From positions 210,427 to 274,426 of the forward strand of contig NZ_CAMFLC010000001.1 in assembly GCF_945957465.1 (NCBI RefSeq): a stretch of DNA of 64,000 nt, read 5' to 3'. The notes beneath the pieces are model-generated. The model did no database searches. It was not told the DNA's origin and saw only the letters and a program-made list of their open reading frames with translations. Position 1 is the stretch's first letter. Each line of letters opens with the position of its first letter. Made by a program: the position numbers and the translations under genes. This DNA is from an uncultured Leifsonia sp. (GTDB lineage Bacteria; Actinomycetota; Actinomycetes; Actinomycetales; Microbacteriaceae). Shown piece after piece: positions 41,071 to 50,164 of this stretch.

Positions 41071-42732
41071 CTACCGCATCGCGAGCGCCCGGTGCACCGA
41101 CGCGACAGCGCTGGCACCCTCGCCTACCGCGGCGGCGATCCGTTTCATCGAGCCGTGCCTGACGTCTCCCGCCGCGAACACGCCGGAGATGCTCGTCTCG
41201 AACGGCAGCGGCCCGCGTCCGGCTCTCCGGGCAGGCGGGAGGTCGACGTCGGTGAGCAGGAACCCGCTGACGTCGACCGCCGCGCCGCTCAGCCACGATG
41301 CCCGCGGCTCGGCGCCGACGAAGCAGAACAGGGCTGCGGCGGCGAGCTGCTCGTGCTCCCCCGTCGCCGACGAGGTCAGCGTCACGGCCTCCAGTTGGTC
41401 GCCGCCGAGCAGACCGGTCACGTCCGACGACGGGTGCACCGTGATCCGCTCGTGCGAGAGCACCCGGTCGACCAGGTACGTCGACATCTTGGCGGCGATG
41501 TCCGGTCCGCGCACCACGAGCGCGACCTCGCTCCCCAGACTCGCGAGATACAGCGCGGCCTGCCCGGCCGAGTTCGCGCCGCCGACCACCACAGCCGGGC
41601 GTCCGGCGACGGTGCGCGCCTCGAGCTCCGTCGTGGCGAAGAAGATGCTCCCGCCCTCGAAGTCCGCCCAGCGGTCGAGCGGGAGGCGCCGGTACCGGGC
41701 ACCGGTCGCGACCACGATCGCCCTGGCGCGGATGCTCTCGCCCTCCACCAGCGTCAGCTCATGGTCGCCCTCGGCCGCTGCGCGCGCCGCGACCTCGGCC
41801 GGAGCCGAGAGCCTGACTCCGAACTTGAGCGCCTGGACGAGGCCGAGCTCGGTGATCTCTCCACCGGAGACGCCGGACGGGAAGCCCAGGTAGTTCTCGA
41901 TGCGGGAGTTCGCCGCCGCCTGGCCGCCCGGCGCGAGCGCGTCGACGACCAGCGTCGAGAGACCCTCCGACGCACCGTAGATCCCGGCCGCGAGACCGGC
42001 GGGCCCCGCGCCGACGACGACCAGGTCGAACTCGTCGCCATCCCGGTAGCGATAGGCGAGGCCCACCGCCTCGGCGAGCGCGAGCGGGGTCGCCTGCGCG
42101 ATCACCGTGTCGCGGGCGACGACCAGCGGGAGGTCGAGATCCGCCTGGCCCGACGCCTCCAGCGCGTCGCGCCCCTGCTCGGTGCCGACGTCGTACCAAC
42201 GGTGCGGCAGCTCCATCCGTCCGGCGTATCGCCGCAGCGCCAGCGCGGCGGCTGAACCTTCGGTGCCGAAGATCTGGGTGGTGCGGCCCGCGGCGGCCAT
42301 CAGCAGCCGCCGCCGCGCCCGGAAGGCACCGAGCAGCGTCTCCGACAGCGCGCCGTCGTTCGACATCAGCTGTTTGAACACCGCGTTCGGGATGCGGCGA
42401 ACGGTGCTGGGCTCCACGATCCGCGCGGTCAGCAGCGAGGCCTGCCCGGTGAGCATGCTCAGTTCGCCGAGGAACTCCCCCGCCTGCCATTCGGCGACGA
42501 CGCGGGCCGGCGAGTCCGCCGTCGCCTCGCGCACGATGTCCACACGCCCCGACTCCATCACGAAGAAGTCGAGCTCGTCGTCGCCGGCGCGGAACAGGGT
42601 GTCGCCGACCGCGAACTCCTCGGACGCACCGAGCGCCAGCAGTCGCGCCAGCGCGTCGTGCTCGAGGACCGGGTTGGCGGCAGTGCCGACCGGGACCCGG
42701 AACGGCGGCCGCTCAGCGGGTGGCGTCGACAC
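41071..42732 (-). CDS. FAD-dependent oxidoreductase with cNMP-binding-like N-terminus (TrxR-like, no CxxC)
   Basis: 553 aa in three parts. Residues about 20-145 are a cyclic-nucleotide-binding fold ([33 protein letters not shown]), but the phosphate-binding Arg after GEFxGE is replaced ([10 protein letters not shown]). Residues about 150-225 look like a glutaredoxin-type fold without its cysteines ([18 protein letters not shown] ... DLPLVV). From about 236 a thioredoxin-reductase-like module has [22 protein letters not shown] and [10 protein letters not shown], but the CATC redox site reads FFATTE. GTG at 42732 is supported by TATGAT ending 6 nt upstream (leaderless). The C-terminus [24 protein letters not shown] is a normal FAD motif. 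Function unknown. Confidence 0.85.
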   Translation of the reverse strand: MSTPPAERPPFRVPVGTAANPVLEHDALARLLALGASEEFAVGDTLFRAGDDELDFFVMESGRVDIVREATADSPARVVAEWQAGEFLGELSMLTGQASLLTARIVEPSTVRRIPNAVFKQLMSNDGALSETLLGAFRARRRLLMAAAGRTTQIFGTEGSAAALALRRYAGRMELPHRWYDVGTEQGRDALEASGQADLDLPLVVARDTVIAQATPLALAEAVGLAYRYRDGDEFDLVVVGAGPAGLAAGIYGASEGLSTLVVDALAPGGQAAANSRIENYLGFPSGVSGGEITELGLVQALKFGVRLSAPAEVAARAAAEGDHELTLVEGESIRARAIVVATGARYRRLPLDRWADFEGGSIFFATTELEARTVAGRPAVVVGGANSAGQAALYLASLGSEVALVVRGPDIAAKMSTYLVDRVLSHERITVHPSSDVTGLLGGDQLEAVTLTSSATGEHEQLAAAALFCFVGAEPRASWLSGAAVDVSGFLLTDVDLPPARRAGRGPLPFETSISGVFAAGDVRHGSMKRIAAAVGEGASAVASVHRALAMR

Positions 42733-42738
42733 GCCGTG

Positions 42739-42744
42739 ATCATA
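42739..42744 (-). promoter_or_regulatory. -10 element for the leaderless cNMP/FAD oxidoreductase gene
   Basis: TATGAT with 6 nt to GTG at 42732 and no ribosome site between. Confidence 0.55.
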
Positions 42745-42773
42745 GAGGGCTGCGGGCGCGTCGCGCCAGAGCG

Positions 42774-43400
42774 TCAGCCCCGTGCTCGCACCTTCGCCAG
42801 GAAGTATGCGTGGAAGCGCGTGTCCCCGGTGATCTCGGGATGGAACGAGGTGCCGAGGAGTCCGCCCTGCTCGACCGCCACCACGCGGCCGTCCGGCACG
42901 CGCGCCAGCACGGACGCGCGCTCCCCCACGCTGTCGACGATCGGCGCGCGGATGAACACCGCGTGCACCGGCTCCTGACCCAGCTGCGGGATGTCGAGGT
43001 CGGTCTCGAAGGAATCGACCTGGGACCCGAAGGCGTTGCGGCGTACGGCGACGTCCAGGCCGCCGAGGCTCTGCTGGCCGGCGATCCCGTCGACGATCGT
43101 GTCGGCGAGCATGATCAGGCCGGCGCACGTGCCGTACACCGGGAGGCCTCCCGCGATCGCCGCCTTCAGGGGCTCGGCGAGGCCGAACGCCCGGGACAGC
43201 TTGTCCATGACGCTCGACTCGCCGCCGGGGATGACCAGGCCTGCGACCTGCTCGAGCTCCTCCGGACGGCGCACCGGCACCGCGTCGGCGCCCAGCCCGC
43301 GCAGGACCGCGATGTGTTCGCGGAAGTCGCCCTGCAAGGCGAGGACGCCGACGCGGAGGCCGGAGGCTCCGCCCGGCTCCGTGAGGGGATTACCAGCCAC
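42774..43400 (-). CDS. pdxT: Pyridoxal 5'-phosphate synthase glutaminase subunit PdxT
   Basis: 208 aa class I glutaminase that feeds ammonia to Pdx[14 protein letters not shown], the oxyanion [11 protein letters not shown], nucleophile Cys92 in VYGTCAGLI, and the His/Glu in FHPEITGD. The GTG at 43400 overlaps the pdxS stop by 11 nt; the first 14 residues are not conserved, so a slightly later start is possible. Confidence 0.94.
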   Translation of the reverse strand: MAGNPLTEPGGASGLRVGVLALQGDFREHIAVLRGLGADAVPVRRPEELEQVAGLVIPGGESSVMDKLSRAFGLAEPLKAAIAGGLPVYGTCAGLIMLADTIVDGIAGQQSLGGLDVAVRRNAFGSQVDSFETDLDIPQLGQEPVHAVFIRAPIVDSVGERASVLARVPDGRVVAVEQGGLLGTSFHPEITGDTRFHAYFLAKVRARG

Positions 43401-44292
43401 GCTCGGCGAGACGGTGCGGGGCGGCCAGGTCGGACACGTTGATGCCGACCATCGCCTCACCGAGACCGCGGGAAACCTCCGCGATGACCTTCGGGTCGTC
43501 GTAGAACGTGGTCGCCTTGACGATCGCGGCCGCGCGCTGCTCGGGATTGCCCGACTTGAAGATGCCGGACCCGACGAACACGCCGTCCGCGCCCAACTGC
43601 ATCATCATCGCAGCGTCGGCGGGTGTGGCCACGCCGCCGGCGGTGAACAGCACAACGGGGAGCTTGCCGGTCTCGGCGATCTCGGCGACGAGCTCGTAGG
43701 GGGCCTGGAGGTCCTTCGCGGCGACGTACAGCTCGTCACGGCTCATCGACGTGAGGGCATTGATCTCCGACGTGATCTTGCGGATGTGCTTGGTGGCCTC
43801 CGACACGTCGCCGGTGCCGGCCTCGCCCTTGGAGCGGATCATCGCGGCGCCCTCGTTGATGCGGCGCAGCGCCTCGCCCAGGTTGGTGGCACCGCAGACG
43901 AACGGCACGGTGAACTTCCACTTGTCGATGTGGTTGACGTAGTCGGCGGGCGAGAGCACCTCGGACTCGTCGATGTAGTCGACGTCGAGCGCCTCCAGGA
44001 CCTGCGCCTCGACGAAGTGGCCGATGCGGGCCTTCGCCATGACCGGGATGGACACCTCGGCGATGATCGCCTCGATGAGGTCAGGGTCGCTCATCCGGGC
44101 GACGCCGCCCTGGGCGCGGATGTCGGCGGGGACCCGCTCGAGCGCCATGACGGCGACGGCGCCGGCGTCCTCGGCGATGCGCGCCTGCTCGGGGGTGACG
44201 ACGTCCATGATGACGCCGCCCTTCAGCATTTCGGCCAGGCCGCGCTTGACCCGGCTCGATCCGGTCGCGGTCGCCTGTTCTGTGTCTGTCAT
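43390..44292 (-). CDS. pdxS: Pyridoxal 5'-phosphate synthase subunit PdxS
   Basis: 300 aa. Makes PLP from ribose 5-phosphate, glyceraldehyde 3-phosphate and ammonia. The core runs [30 protein letters not shown], with the Schiff-base Lys87 in [16 protein letters not shown] and the second site in [18 protein letters not shown] at 44292. Divergent from the MocR-type regulator with a 95 bp shared promoter region. Confidence 0.97.
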   Translation of the reverse strand: MTDTEQATATGSSRVKRGLAEMLKGGVIMDVVTPEQARIAEDAGAVAVMALERVPADIRAQGGVARMSDPDLIEAIIAEVSIPVMAKARIGHFVEAQVLEALDVDYIDESEVLSPADYVNHIDKWKFTVPFVCGATNLGEALRRINEGAAMIRSKGEAGTGDVSEATKHIRKITSEINALTSMSRDELYVAAKDLQAPYELVAEIAETGKLPVVLFTAGGVATPADAAMMMQLGADGVFVGSGIFKSGNPEQRAAAIVKATTFYDDPKVIAEVSRGLGEAMVGINVSDLAAPHRLAERGW

Positions 44293-44387
44293 CGTCGCCC
44301 TCTCTGCGGTACAAACTCTGTTTTGGCCTATGCCGAACGATAGCATCCCCCTCGCGGCTCACTAGACTCGGAAAGCCAGGGGGTGGA
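44293..44387. promoter_or_regulatory. Divergent promoter region of pdxST and pdxR
   Basis: Candidate -10 elements are TAGACT towards pdxR and TATCGT towards pdxS. Each overlaps the expected -35 region of the other, so the two promoters face each other and would compete. PdxR-type regulators act on such regions in Corynebacterium. I did not find the corynebacterial PdxR consensus by eye. Confidence 0.5.
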
Positions 44388-45725
44388 ATGGACGAACAGG
44401 TCATCACGGGAACGACGGCGGCGGAGATCGCCGCGAGCGTGCGTGCGCTCCACGAACGCGGGACGCTCCGCCGTGGCGACGCGCTGCCGCCGGTGCGCGA
44501 GCTGGCCGCCCGGCTGCGGGTCAACCGCAACACCGCCGTCGCGGCCTACCGGCTGCTCGCCCAGGCCGGGGTGGTGGTCGCCCGCGGCCGCGCAGGCACG
44601 GTCATCGCGGGCGTGGAGGCGGTCGCCCAGGAGGGCTTCGCCGCCGACAGCGTGCTCCGCGACATCGGGACGGGCAATCCCGACCCCCGTCGGATCCCCG
44701 ACCTGTCCACCGCGCTCGCCCGTGCGGTCGGCCGGCCGGTGCTCTACGGCGAGCCGGTCATCGACCCCGCCCTGGAGGCCAGAGCCCTCTCCTGGGTGCG
44801 GGAAGACCTTCCGCTGCACGACATGCGGATCACGGTCACCAACGGCGCGGTCGACGCCGTCGAGCGACTGCTCGCGCAGGCGCTGCTGCGCGACGACGCG
44901 GTCGCGCTCGAGGACCCGTGCTTCCTGGCCAGCATCCACACCGTCCGGCACGGCGGCTACCGAGCCGTTCCCGTCCCGGTCGACGCCGAGGGGATGACGG
45001 TCGACGGGCTGGCCGCGGCGCTCGACGCCGGTGTGCGGGCGATCATCTGCACGCCGCGCGCTCAGAACCCGACGGGCGCGACCCTCTCCCCCGCCCGCGC
45101 GGCCGAGCTGCGCGCACTGCTCGCCGATCACCCCTACGTTCTCGTGATCGAGGACGACCACTTCTCCATGCTGTCGCAGCGGTCGTACGAGACCCTCATC
45201 GGTCCGGGCCACCAGCGGTTCGCGCTGGTGCGCTCGGTGTCGAAGTTCCTCGGTCCGGACATGTGCCTCGCGGTCGCGGCGACGGATCCGGAGACCGCCG
45301 AGCGGCTCGCTTTCCGGCTCAGCCCCGGCACGACCTGGGTCAGCCACATCCTGCAGCGACTCGTGCTCGCCCAGCTGAACGACGGGAGCGTGCTCGCCGA
45401 GGTCGCGGAGGCCGGCCACCACTACGCCGAGCGCAACGCCGACTTCGCCGCACGCCTGACCGAGCGCGGGCTGCCGACGGAGGCCGCCGACGGGCTCAAC
45501 CTGTGGGTCGACCTCCCCGTCGAGGCACGCTCCGTCGCCGAGAGGCTGATGCGGCGCGGCTGGCTAGCCCGCACCGGCGACGAATTCGGGCTGGACGACC
45601 GGCGGCCGCCGTCGCACCACCTGCGGTTGACCGTGCACGACCTCACGCCGGACGAGAGCGAGCGGCTGCTCGACGATCTGGTCGACGTCGCGGTGCCCCG
45701 GGCGGATCGTCGACCGGCGGGATGA
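44388..45725 (+). CDS. pdxR: MocR-type (GntR/aminotransferase) regulator, probable PdxR
   Basis: 445 aa. The N-terminal GntR winged helix (RRGDALPPVRELAARLRVNRNTAVAAYRLLAQAG) is joined to a fold-type I aminotransferase domain with the PLP-site TVTNGAVDAV, CTPRAQNPTGA, EDDHFS and the Lys in VRSVSKFLGPDMCLA. Divergent from pdxST and followed 12 bp later by pdxY, which strongly suggests a PLP-sensing PdxR. The N-terminal linker is short. ATG preceded by GGGGGTGGA. Confidence 0.85.
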   Translation: MDEQVITGTTAAEIAASVRALHERGTLRRGDALPPVRELAARLRVNRNTAVAAYRLLAQAGVVVARGRAGTVIAGVEAVAQEGFAADSVLRDIGTGNPDPRRIPDLSTALARAVGRPVLYGEPVIDPALEARALSWVREDLPLHDMRITVTNGAVDAVERLLAQALLRDDAVALEDPCFLASIHTVRHGGYRAVPVPVDAEGMTVDGLAAALDAGVRAIICTPRAQNPTGATLSPARAAELRALLADHPYVLVIEDDHFSMLSQRSYETLIGPGHQRFALVRSVSKFLGPDMCLAVAATDPETAERLAFRLSPGTTWVSHILQRLVLAQLNDGSVLAEVAEAGHHYAERNADFAARLTERGLPTEAADGLNLWVDLPVEARSVAERLMRRGWLARTGDEFGLDDRRPPSHHLRLTVHDLTPDESERLLDDLVDVAVPRADRRPAG

Positions 45726-45737
45726 GAGGATCGGGGG

Positions 45738-46589
45738 ATGAAGATCCTCTCGATCCAGTCCGCTGTCGCCTACGGTCACGTCGGCAACTCCGCCGCCGTC
45801 TTCCCTCTGCAGCGCATCGGCGTCGAGGTGCTCCCGGTGTACACCGTCACCTTCTCGAACCACACCGGGTACGGCGCCTGGCGCGGGCCGCTCATCTCTC
45901 CCGATGACGTCCGCGACGTGATCACCGGCATCGAGGAGCGCGGTGTCCTCCCCCACATCGACGCCGTCCTCTCCGGCTACCAGGGCAGCGAAGGCATCGG
46001 CCATGTGATCGTCGACGCGGTCGCCCGCGTCAAGGCGGCGAACCCGGACGCCGTGTACGCCTGCGATCCGGTCATGGGCAACGCGAAGTCCGGCTGCTTC
46101 GTGGCACCGGCCATCCCCGAACTCCTGCGTGATCGGGTCGTGCCGGTCGCCGACATCATCACGCCGAACCAGTTCGAGCTCGGCTACCTGACGGGCACCG
46201 AGCCCGGCGACCTGGAGTCCACCCTCGCCTCGGTCGATGCGGCCCGCGCGATGGGCCCGCGCACCGTCCTCGTGACGAGCGTCGAGCGCCCGGACCAGCC
46301 GGAGGACACGATCGAGATGCTCGCCGTGGACGACGCCGGCGCGTGGATCGTCCAGACGCCGCGGCTGCCGATGAAGGCGAACGGCTCCGGCGATGTGACG
46401 GCTGCGCTGTTCACCGCCCACTATGTCGCCTCCCGCGACGCGGCGAGCGCGCTGCGCAAGACGGTGTCGAGTGTGTACGACCTCCTCGACCGCACGCTGC
46501 AGTCGGGCGAGCGGGAGCTGCAGCTGGTCGAGTCGCAGGAGTTCTACGCGCACCCGCGCGAGCAGTTCGCCGTCACGCAGGTGCGCTGA
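45738..46589 (+). CDS. pdxY: Pyridoxal kinase PdxY
   Basis: 283 aa ribokinase-fold kinase that salvages pyridoxal to PLP. SIQSAVAYGHVGNSAAVFPLQRIG at the N-terminus, CDPVMGN, ADIITPNQFELGYLTG and the catalytic GSGDVTAALFTA. ATG preceded by GGGGG at close spacing; 12 bp after pdxR. It pairs de novo PLP synthesis with salvage. Confidence 0.93.
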   Translation: MKILSIQSAVAYGHVGNSAAVFPLQRIGVEVLPVYTVTFSNHTGYGAWRGPLISPDDVRDVITGIEERGVLPHIDAVLSGYQGSEGIGHVIVDAVARVKAANPDAVYACDPVMGNAKSGCFVAPAIPELLRDRVVPVADIITPNQFELGYLTGTEPGDLESTLASVDAARAMGPRTVLVTSVERPDQPEDTIEMLAVDDAGAWIVQTPRLPMKANGSGDVTAALFTAHYVASRDAASALRKTVSSVYDLLDRTLQSGERELQLVESQEFYAHPREQFAVTQVR

Positions 46590-46603
46590 CCACTCGAGAG
46601 GTC

Positions 46604-47185
46604 TTACACACCGCTCTTCGGCCAGGCATCGGCCAGGGCGGTACGAACGTCACCGAGCAGCTGCGGGAGCGCCTTCGTGCGCGCGATGATCGGGAGGAAG
46701 TTCGCGTCCTGAGCCCAGCGCGGCACGATGTGCTGGTGAAGGTGTGCGGCGATTCCCGCGCCGGCGACGGCGCCCTGGTTCATCCCGATGTTGAAGCCGT
46801 CGCTCTTCGACACCTCGCGGATGACCCGCATCGCCGTCTGCGTCATGCTGCCGATCTCGGCGACCTCGTCGGCCGTCGCGTCGTCGTACAGCGCGACGTG
46901 GCGGTACGGGCACACCAGTAGGTGCCCGCTGTTGTACGGGAACAGGTTGAGCAGGGCGTAGGCGTGCTCGCCGCGCGCCACGATGAGGGCGTCCTCATCG
47001 CTCAACGCCGGCGCGACGCAGAACGGGCACCCGTCGTGGCCGGGGTCGCCCTGCTGGATGTAGACCATGCGGTGCGGCGTCCACAACCGCTGGAACTCGT
47101 CGGGCACACCCACGAGATACGAGGGATCGTCGACGCGGACGGGACCGTCGATCCCGTCCGCGTCGCCGTGGATCAGTCGAGCCAT
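46604..47185 (-). CDS. HIT-family Ap4A phosphorylase-like protein
   Basis: 193 aa. Histidine triad HLHQH (His148, 150, 152) in [11 protein letters not shown], plus CPFC and [27 protein letters not shown]. In mycobacteria the homologue beside thrS (Rv2613c) is an Ap4A phosphorylase. The start overlaps the thrS stop by 13 nt. The pgsA gene that usually follows in mycobacteria is absent here; a convergent pdxY follows instead. Confidence 0.9.
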   Translation of the reverse strand: MARLIHGDADGIDGPVRVDDPSYLVGVPDEFQRLWTPHRMVYIQQGDPGHDGCPFCVAPALSDEDALIVARGEHAYALLNLFPYNSGHLLVCPYRHVALYDDATADEVAEIGSMTQTAMRVIREVSKSDGFNIGMNQGAVAGAGIAAHLHQHIVPRWAQDANFLPIIARTKALPQLLGDVRTALADAWPKSGV

Positions 47186-49137
47186 GCCGTGTCGACCAGC
47201 TCGTGGCTCCCGATGCTCGCGACGATCCGCTCGATCGCCTCGTCGACGGTCACGCCGTTGCGCTGCGTGCCGTCGCGGAAACGGAAGCTGACCGTGCGGG
47301 CCGACGCATCCTCTTCACCGACGATGAGCTGGAACGGCACCTTCGCCTTCGTGTGGGTGCGGATCTTCTTCTGCATGCGGTCGTCGGAGTGGTCGACCTC
47401 CGCACGCACCCCGCGCGCCCTCAACCGCGAGATCACGTCGTCCAGGAACGGCCCGTAGGCATCGGCCACCGGGATGCCCACGACCTGGACAGGAGACAGC
47501 CAGACCGGGAACGCACCCGCGTAGTGCTCCAGCAGGATCGCGAAGAAGCGCTCGATCGAGCCGAGCAGCGCGCGATGGATCATCGCCGGCTGCTTGCGGG
47601 TGCCGTCGGCCGCGTTGTACTCGAGTTCGAAGAGCTCCGGCTGGTTGAAGTCCAGCTGAACGGTCGACAGCTGCCAGGTGCGACCGATCGCGTCGCGGGC
47701 CTGCACCGAGATCTTCGGGCCGTAGAAAGCCGCTCCGCCCGGGTCGTCCACGAGCTCGAGGCCGGACTCGATGGCGACCTCGCGGAGGGTCTCCGTCGCG
47801 GTCTCCCAGCTCTCGTCACTGCCGACGTACTTCTCCGGGTCCTTGGTGGAGAGCTCGAGGTAGAAGTCGGTCAGGCCGTAGCCGCGGAGCGTCTCGAGCA
47901 CGAACTCGAGCTGACGCGCGACCTCGTCCTTGATCTGGTCTTCCGTCACGTAGATGTGCGCGTCGTCCTGCGTGAGCCCGCGGACGCGGGTCAACCCGGA
48001 CAGCGTGCCCGACTTCTCGTATCGGTAAACCGTGCCGAACTCCGACAGGCGCAGCGGGAGCTCGCGGTAGCTGCGGCCGCGCGCGCGGTAGATCAGGTTG
48101 TGCATGGGGCAGTTCATCGGCTTGAGGTAGTAGTCCTGCCCCTGCCGGGTGATGTTGCCGTCGGCGTCCCGCTCCTCGTCGAGGTGCATCGGGGGGAACA
48201 TGCCCTCCTTGTACCAGTTGAGGTGCTGACTGGTCTCGAACAGGTGCGCCTTGGTGATGTGCGGCGTGTTCACGAGCTCGTAGCCGTTCGCGATCAGCCG
48301 ATCGCGCATGTAGTCCTCGATCTCCTTGCGGATGATCCCGCCCTTGGGGTGGAACACCGCGAGTCCGGAGCCGATCTCGTCGGGGAAGGAGAACAGGTCG
48401 AGCTCCGCCCCGAGCTTGCGGTGGTCGCGCTTGGCGGCCTCCTCCATCCGGGTCTGGTAGGCGCGCAGCTCGTCTTTGGTCGGCCAGGCGGTGCCGTAGA
48501 TGCGCTGCAGCTGCGGGTTCTTCTCGGAGCCGCGCCAGTAGGCCGCCGCGACACGGGTGAGCGCCCAGCCGTTGCCGATCATGCGGGTGTTCGGGAGGTG
48601 CGGGCCGCGGCAGAGGTCCTTCCAGACCGTCTCGCCAGTCTTGGGGTCGACGTTGTCGTAGATGGTCAGCTCGCCCGAGCCGACCTCCACGGACTCGTCG
48701 CCGCCTTCCGCCGCTCCGCCCTTCAGCCCGATCAGCTCGAGCTTGTACGGCTCCGCGGCGAGTTCGGCGCGCGCCTCGTCGTCGGTGACGACGCGACGCA
48801 CGAAGCGCTGGCCGGCACGGACGATGCGCGACATCTCCTTGTCGAGCGCCTTGAGGTCCTCGGGAGTGAACGGCTCCGCGACGTCGAAGTCGTAGTAGAA
48901 GCCGTCGGTGATGGGCGGCCCGATGCCGAGCTTCGCCTCCGGGTTCACCGACTGCACGGCCTGCGCCAGAACGTGCGCGGTCGAGTGCCGCAGGATGTTC
49001 AGCCCGTCAGGCGAGTCGATCGTCACCGGCTCGACGGCGTCGGTGGTCGTGACGGTCGTCGCGAGGTCCTTCAGCTCACCGTTGACGCGCATCGCGACAA
49101 CGGAACGGTCGGTGAAGAGCTCGAAGCCGTCGGCCAC
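47173..49137 (-). CDS. thrS: Threonyl-tRNA synthetase
   Basis: 654 aa. N-terminal TGS and editing-like region with [15 protein letters not shown], then the class II core with zinc/threonine ligands in [10 protein letters not shown] and the C-terminal anticodon domain ([11 protein letters not shown]-type [26 protein letters not shown]). GTG at 49137 has AGGAG seven bases upstream, better than ATG at 49164. Confidence 0.96.
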   Translation of the reverse strand: MADGFELFTDRSVVAMRVNGELKDLATTVTTTDAVEPVTIDSPDGLNILRHSTAHVLAQAVQSVNPEAKLGIGPPITDGFYYDFDVAEPFTPEDLKALDKEMSRIVRAGQRFVRRVVTDDEARAELAAEPYKLELIGLKGGAAEGGDESVEVGSGELTIYDNVDPKTGETVWKDLCRGPHLPNTRMIGNGWALTRVAAAYWRGSEKNPQLQRIYGTAWPTKDELRAYQTRMEEAAKRDHRKLGAELDLFSFPDEIGSGLAVFHPKGGIIRKEIEDYMRDRLIANGYELVNTPHITKAHLFETSQHLNWYKEGMFPPMHLDEERDADGNITRQGQDYYLKPMNCPMHNLIYRARGRSYRELPLRLSEFGTVYRYEKSGTLSGLTRVRGLTQDDAHIYVTEDQIKDEVARQLEFVLETLRGYGLTDFYLELSTKDPEKYVGSDESWETATETLREVAIESGLELVDDPGGAAFYGPKISVQARDAIGRTWQLSTVQLDFNQPELFELEYNAADGTRKQPAMIHRALLGSIERFFAILLEHYAGAFPVWLSPVQVVGIPVADAYGPFLDDVISRLRARGVRAEVDHSDDRMQKKIRTHTKAKVPFQLIVGEEDASARTVSFRFRDGTQRNGVTVDEAIERIVASIGSHELVDTAWLD

Positions 49138-49472
49138 CTGTCCACTCCTAGAGTCGTATTCCAATGGGATGGGTCAACTCTAGTCGGCCGCCGGCGCTCG
49201 TCTGTCGCCGGTCATCGGACGTGCAGCAGCCGGAGCCGCGCCTCCACGCTGTCGAACGGGTCGCGAGGCAGGCGAGGGCACGAGACGTGCAGCGGCGCCG
49301 ACGCTCGCACGGTGGCCGGACACATCGGCGGCGACACCCGGACACGGCCCGATGAGGTCCCCGACGGGTGGGAGACCACCGGGGGCGCCGAGTGGGGGGC
49401 TGACCGGTCGATGCCCTTGGGACACTTGAGACGCTCGCTGAGGACGTAGACACGGAGCGCGCTGCAACGACA
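49138..49472 (-). other. Upstream region of thrS, 335 bp without a recognised gene
   Basis: I searched for a threonine T-box and recognise none. A TAGAGT sequence about 45 bp before thrS is a possible -10. One minus-strand frame stays open for about 85 codons, ends in PRDPFDSVEARLRLLHVR and has high G/C at third positions, but it has no start codon at its 5' end; it could be a gene remnant. Nothing else is clear. Confidence 0.4.
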
Positions 49473-49496
49473 AAACCCCCGGTTTTCCGGGGGTTT
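49473..49496. terminator. Strong hairpin terminator after the tRNA Gly-Cys-Val cluster
   Basis: A 10-bp perfect stem (aaacccccgg / ccgggggttt) with a TTTT loop. On the minus strand it is followed by TTTTG, fitting intrinsic termination of the tRNA transcript; on the plus strand it has only a broken T-tract. Confidence 0.8.
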
Positions 49497-49503
49497 CTCT
49501 CGG

Positions 49504-49575
49504 TGGGCGATACTGGGATCGAACCAGTGACCTCTTCCGTGTCAGGGAAGCGCGCTACCGCTGCGCCAATCGCCC
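49504..49575 (-). tRNA. tRNA-Val (anticodon GAC)
   Basis: 72 nt cloverleaf: acceptor GGGCGAT/ATCGCCC with A73, anticodon stem CTTCC/GGAAG around CTGACAC, TpsiC loop GGTTCGATCC. CCA is not encoded. Last of three tRNAs on this strand. Confidence 0.95.
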
Positions 49576-49597
49576 GAGCCTGAACGAATCAGGATCG

Positions 49598-49668
49598 AGG
49601 TGGATACGGGATTCGAACCCGTGTATACGGCTTTGCAGGCCGCTGCCTCGCCTCTCGGCCAATCCACC
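49598..49668 (-). tRNA. tRNA-Cys (anticodon GCA)
   Basis: 71 nt: acceptor GGTGGAT/ATCCACC with U73, the identity discriminator for cysteine, anticodon loop CTGCAAA. CCA not encoded. Confidence 0.95.
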
Positions 49669-49737
49669 GAAGCCACAACACGGAAGAACCGTACCGTATT
49701 CGAGAGGCCCGGAATCCGAGGAAACCGGGCCGACTCG

Positions 49738-49810
49738 AGCGGATGACGAGACTCGAACTCGCGACCCTCACCTTGGCAAGGTGATGCGCTACCAACTGCG
49801 CTACATCCGC
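49738..49810 (-). tRNA. tRNA-Gly (anticodon GCC)
   Basis: 73 nt: acceptor GCGGATG/CATCCGC with U73, anticodon stem TCACC/GGTGA around TTGCCAA. CCA not encoded. First of the three-tRNA transcript. Confidence 0.95.
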
Positions 49811-49844
49811 ATTTCGCGCCCCGGTCTCCCGCGGCACTTGAATG

Positions 49845-49873
49845 ACTTTAGCCGATCCCCGCTCCGATGACAA
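49845..49873 (-). promoter_or_regulatory. Promoter of the tRNA Gly-Cys-Val cluster
   Basis: TTGTCA and TAAAGT separated by exactly 17 bp, about 35 bp upstream of tRNA-Gly. The best -35/-10 pair in the window. Confidence 0.75.
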
Positions 49874-49954
49874 AACCAGGCGCGCCGTCCGGGTGTGTCG
49901 CGACGCGCAACGCCCGATAGGCCGCCCGATGTGCAATCGGGGGTCGCGGTCGGC

Positions 49955-49960
49955 TAGTAT
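49955..49960 (+). promoter_or_regulatory. -10 element for tRNA-Val(CAC)
   Basis: TAGTAT, 36 bp before the tRNA. The -35 region is not clear. Confidence 0.45.
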
Positions 49961-49996
49961 CGAGACTCGCAGCCGGAAGCGTCCGGCGGCAGCGAC

Positions 49997-50069
49997 GGGC
50001 GATTGGCGCAGTTGGTAGCGCGCTTCCTTCACACGGAAGAGGTCATCAGTTCGAGTCTGGTATCGCCCA
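49997..50069 (+). tRNA. tRNA-Val (anticodon CAC)
   Basis: 73 nt with acceptor GGGCGAT/ATCGCCC, A73 and anticodon loop TTCACAC. CCA follows directly in the DNA (50070-50072), unlike the three tRNAs on the other strand. Largely the same sequence as the tRNA-Val(GAC) gene on the other strand. Confidence 0.95.
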
Positions 50070-50076
50070 CCACCTG

Positions 50077-50109
50077 AAGAAGGGCCTCCGATGATCGGAG
50101 GCCCTTCTT
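50077..50109 (+). terminator. Terminator after tRNA-Val(CAC)
   Basis: A perfect 16-base inverted repeat around one central base (AAGAAGGGCC...GGCCCTTCTT), five bases after the tRNA CCA. Confidence 0.8.
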
Positions 50110-50164
50110 ACGTTCCGTGACACCCGCGCTCGCGTCGGAGGCCGCCGTGCGGCAGCCTGTCCCA

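Noticed and set aside
49138-49480. T-box for thrS
   Set aside because: No T-box bulge sequence or specifier arrangement found; the only strong hairpin is the tRNA terminator.
50073-50164. Phage attachment site at tRNA-Val(CAC)
   Set aside because: No integrase, no direct repeat of the tRNA end, and normal core genes on both sides.
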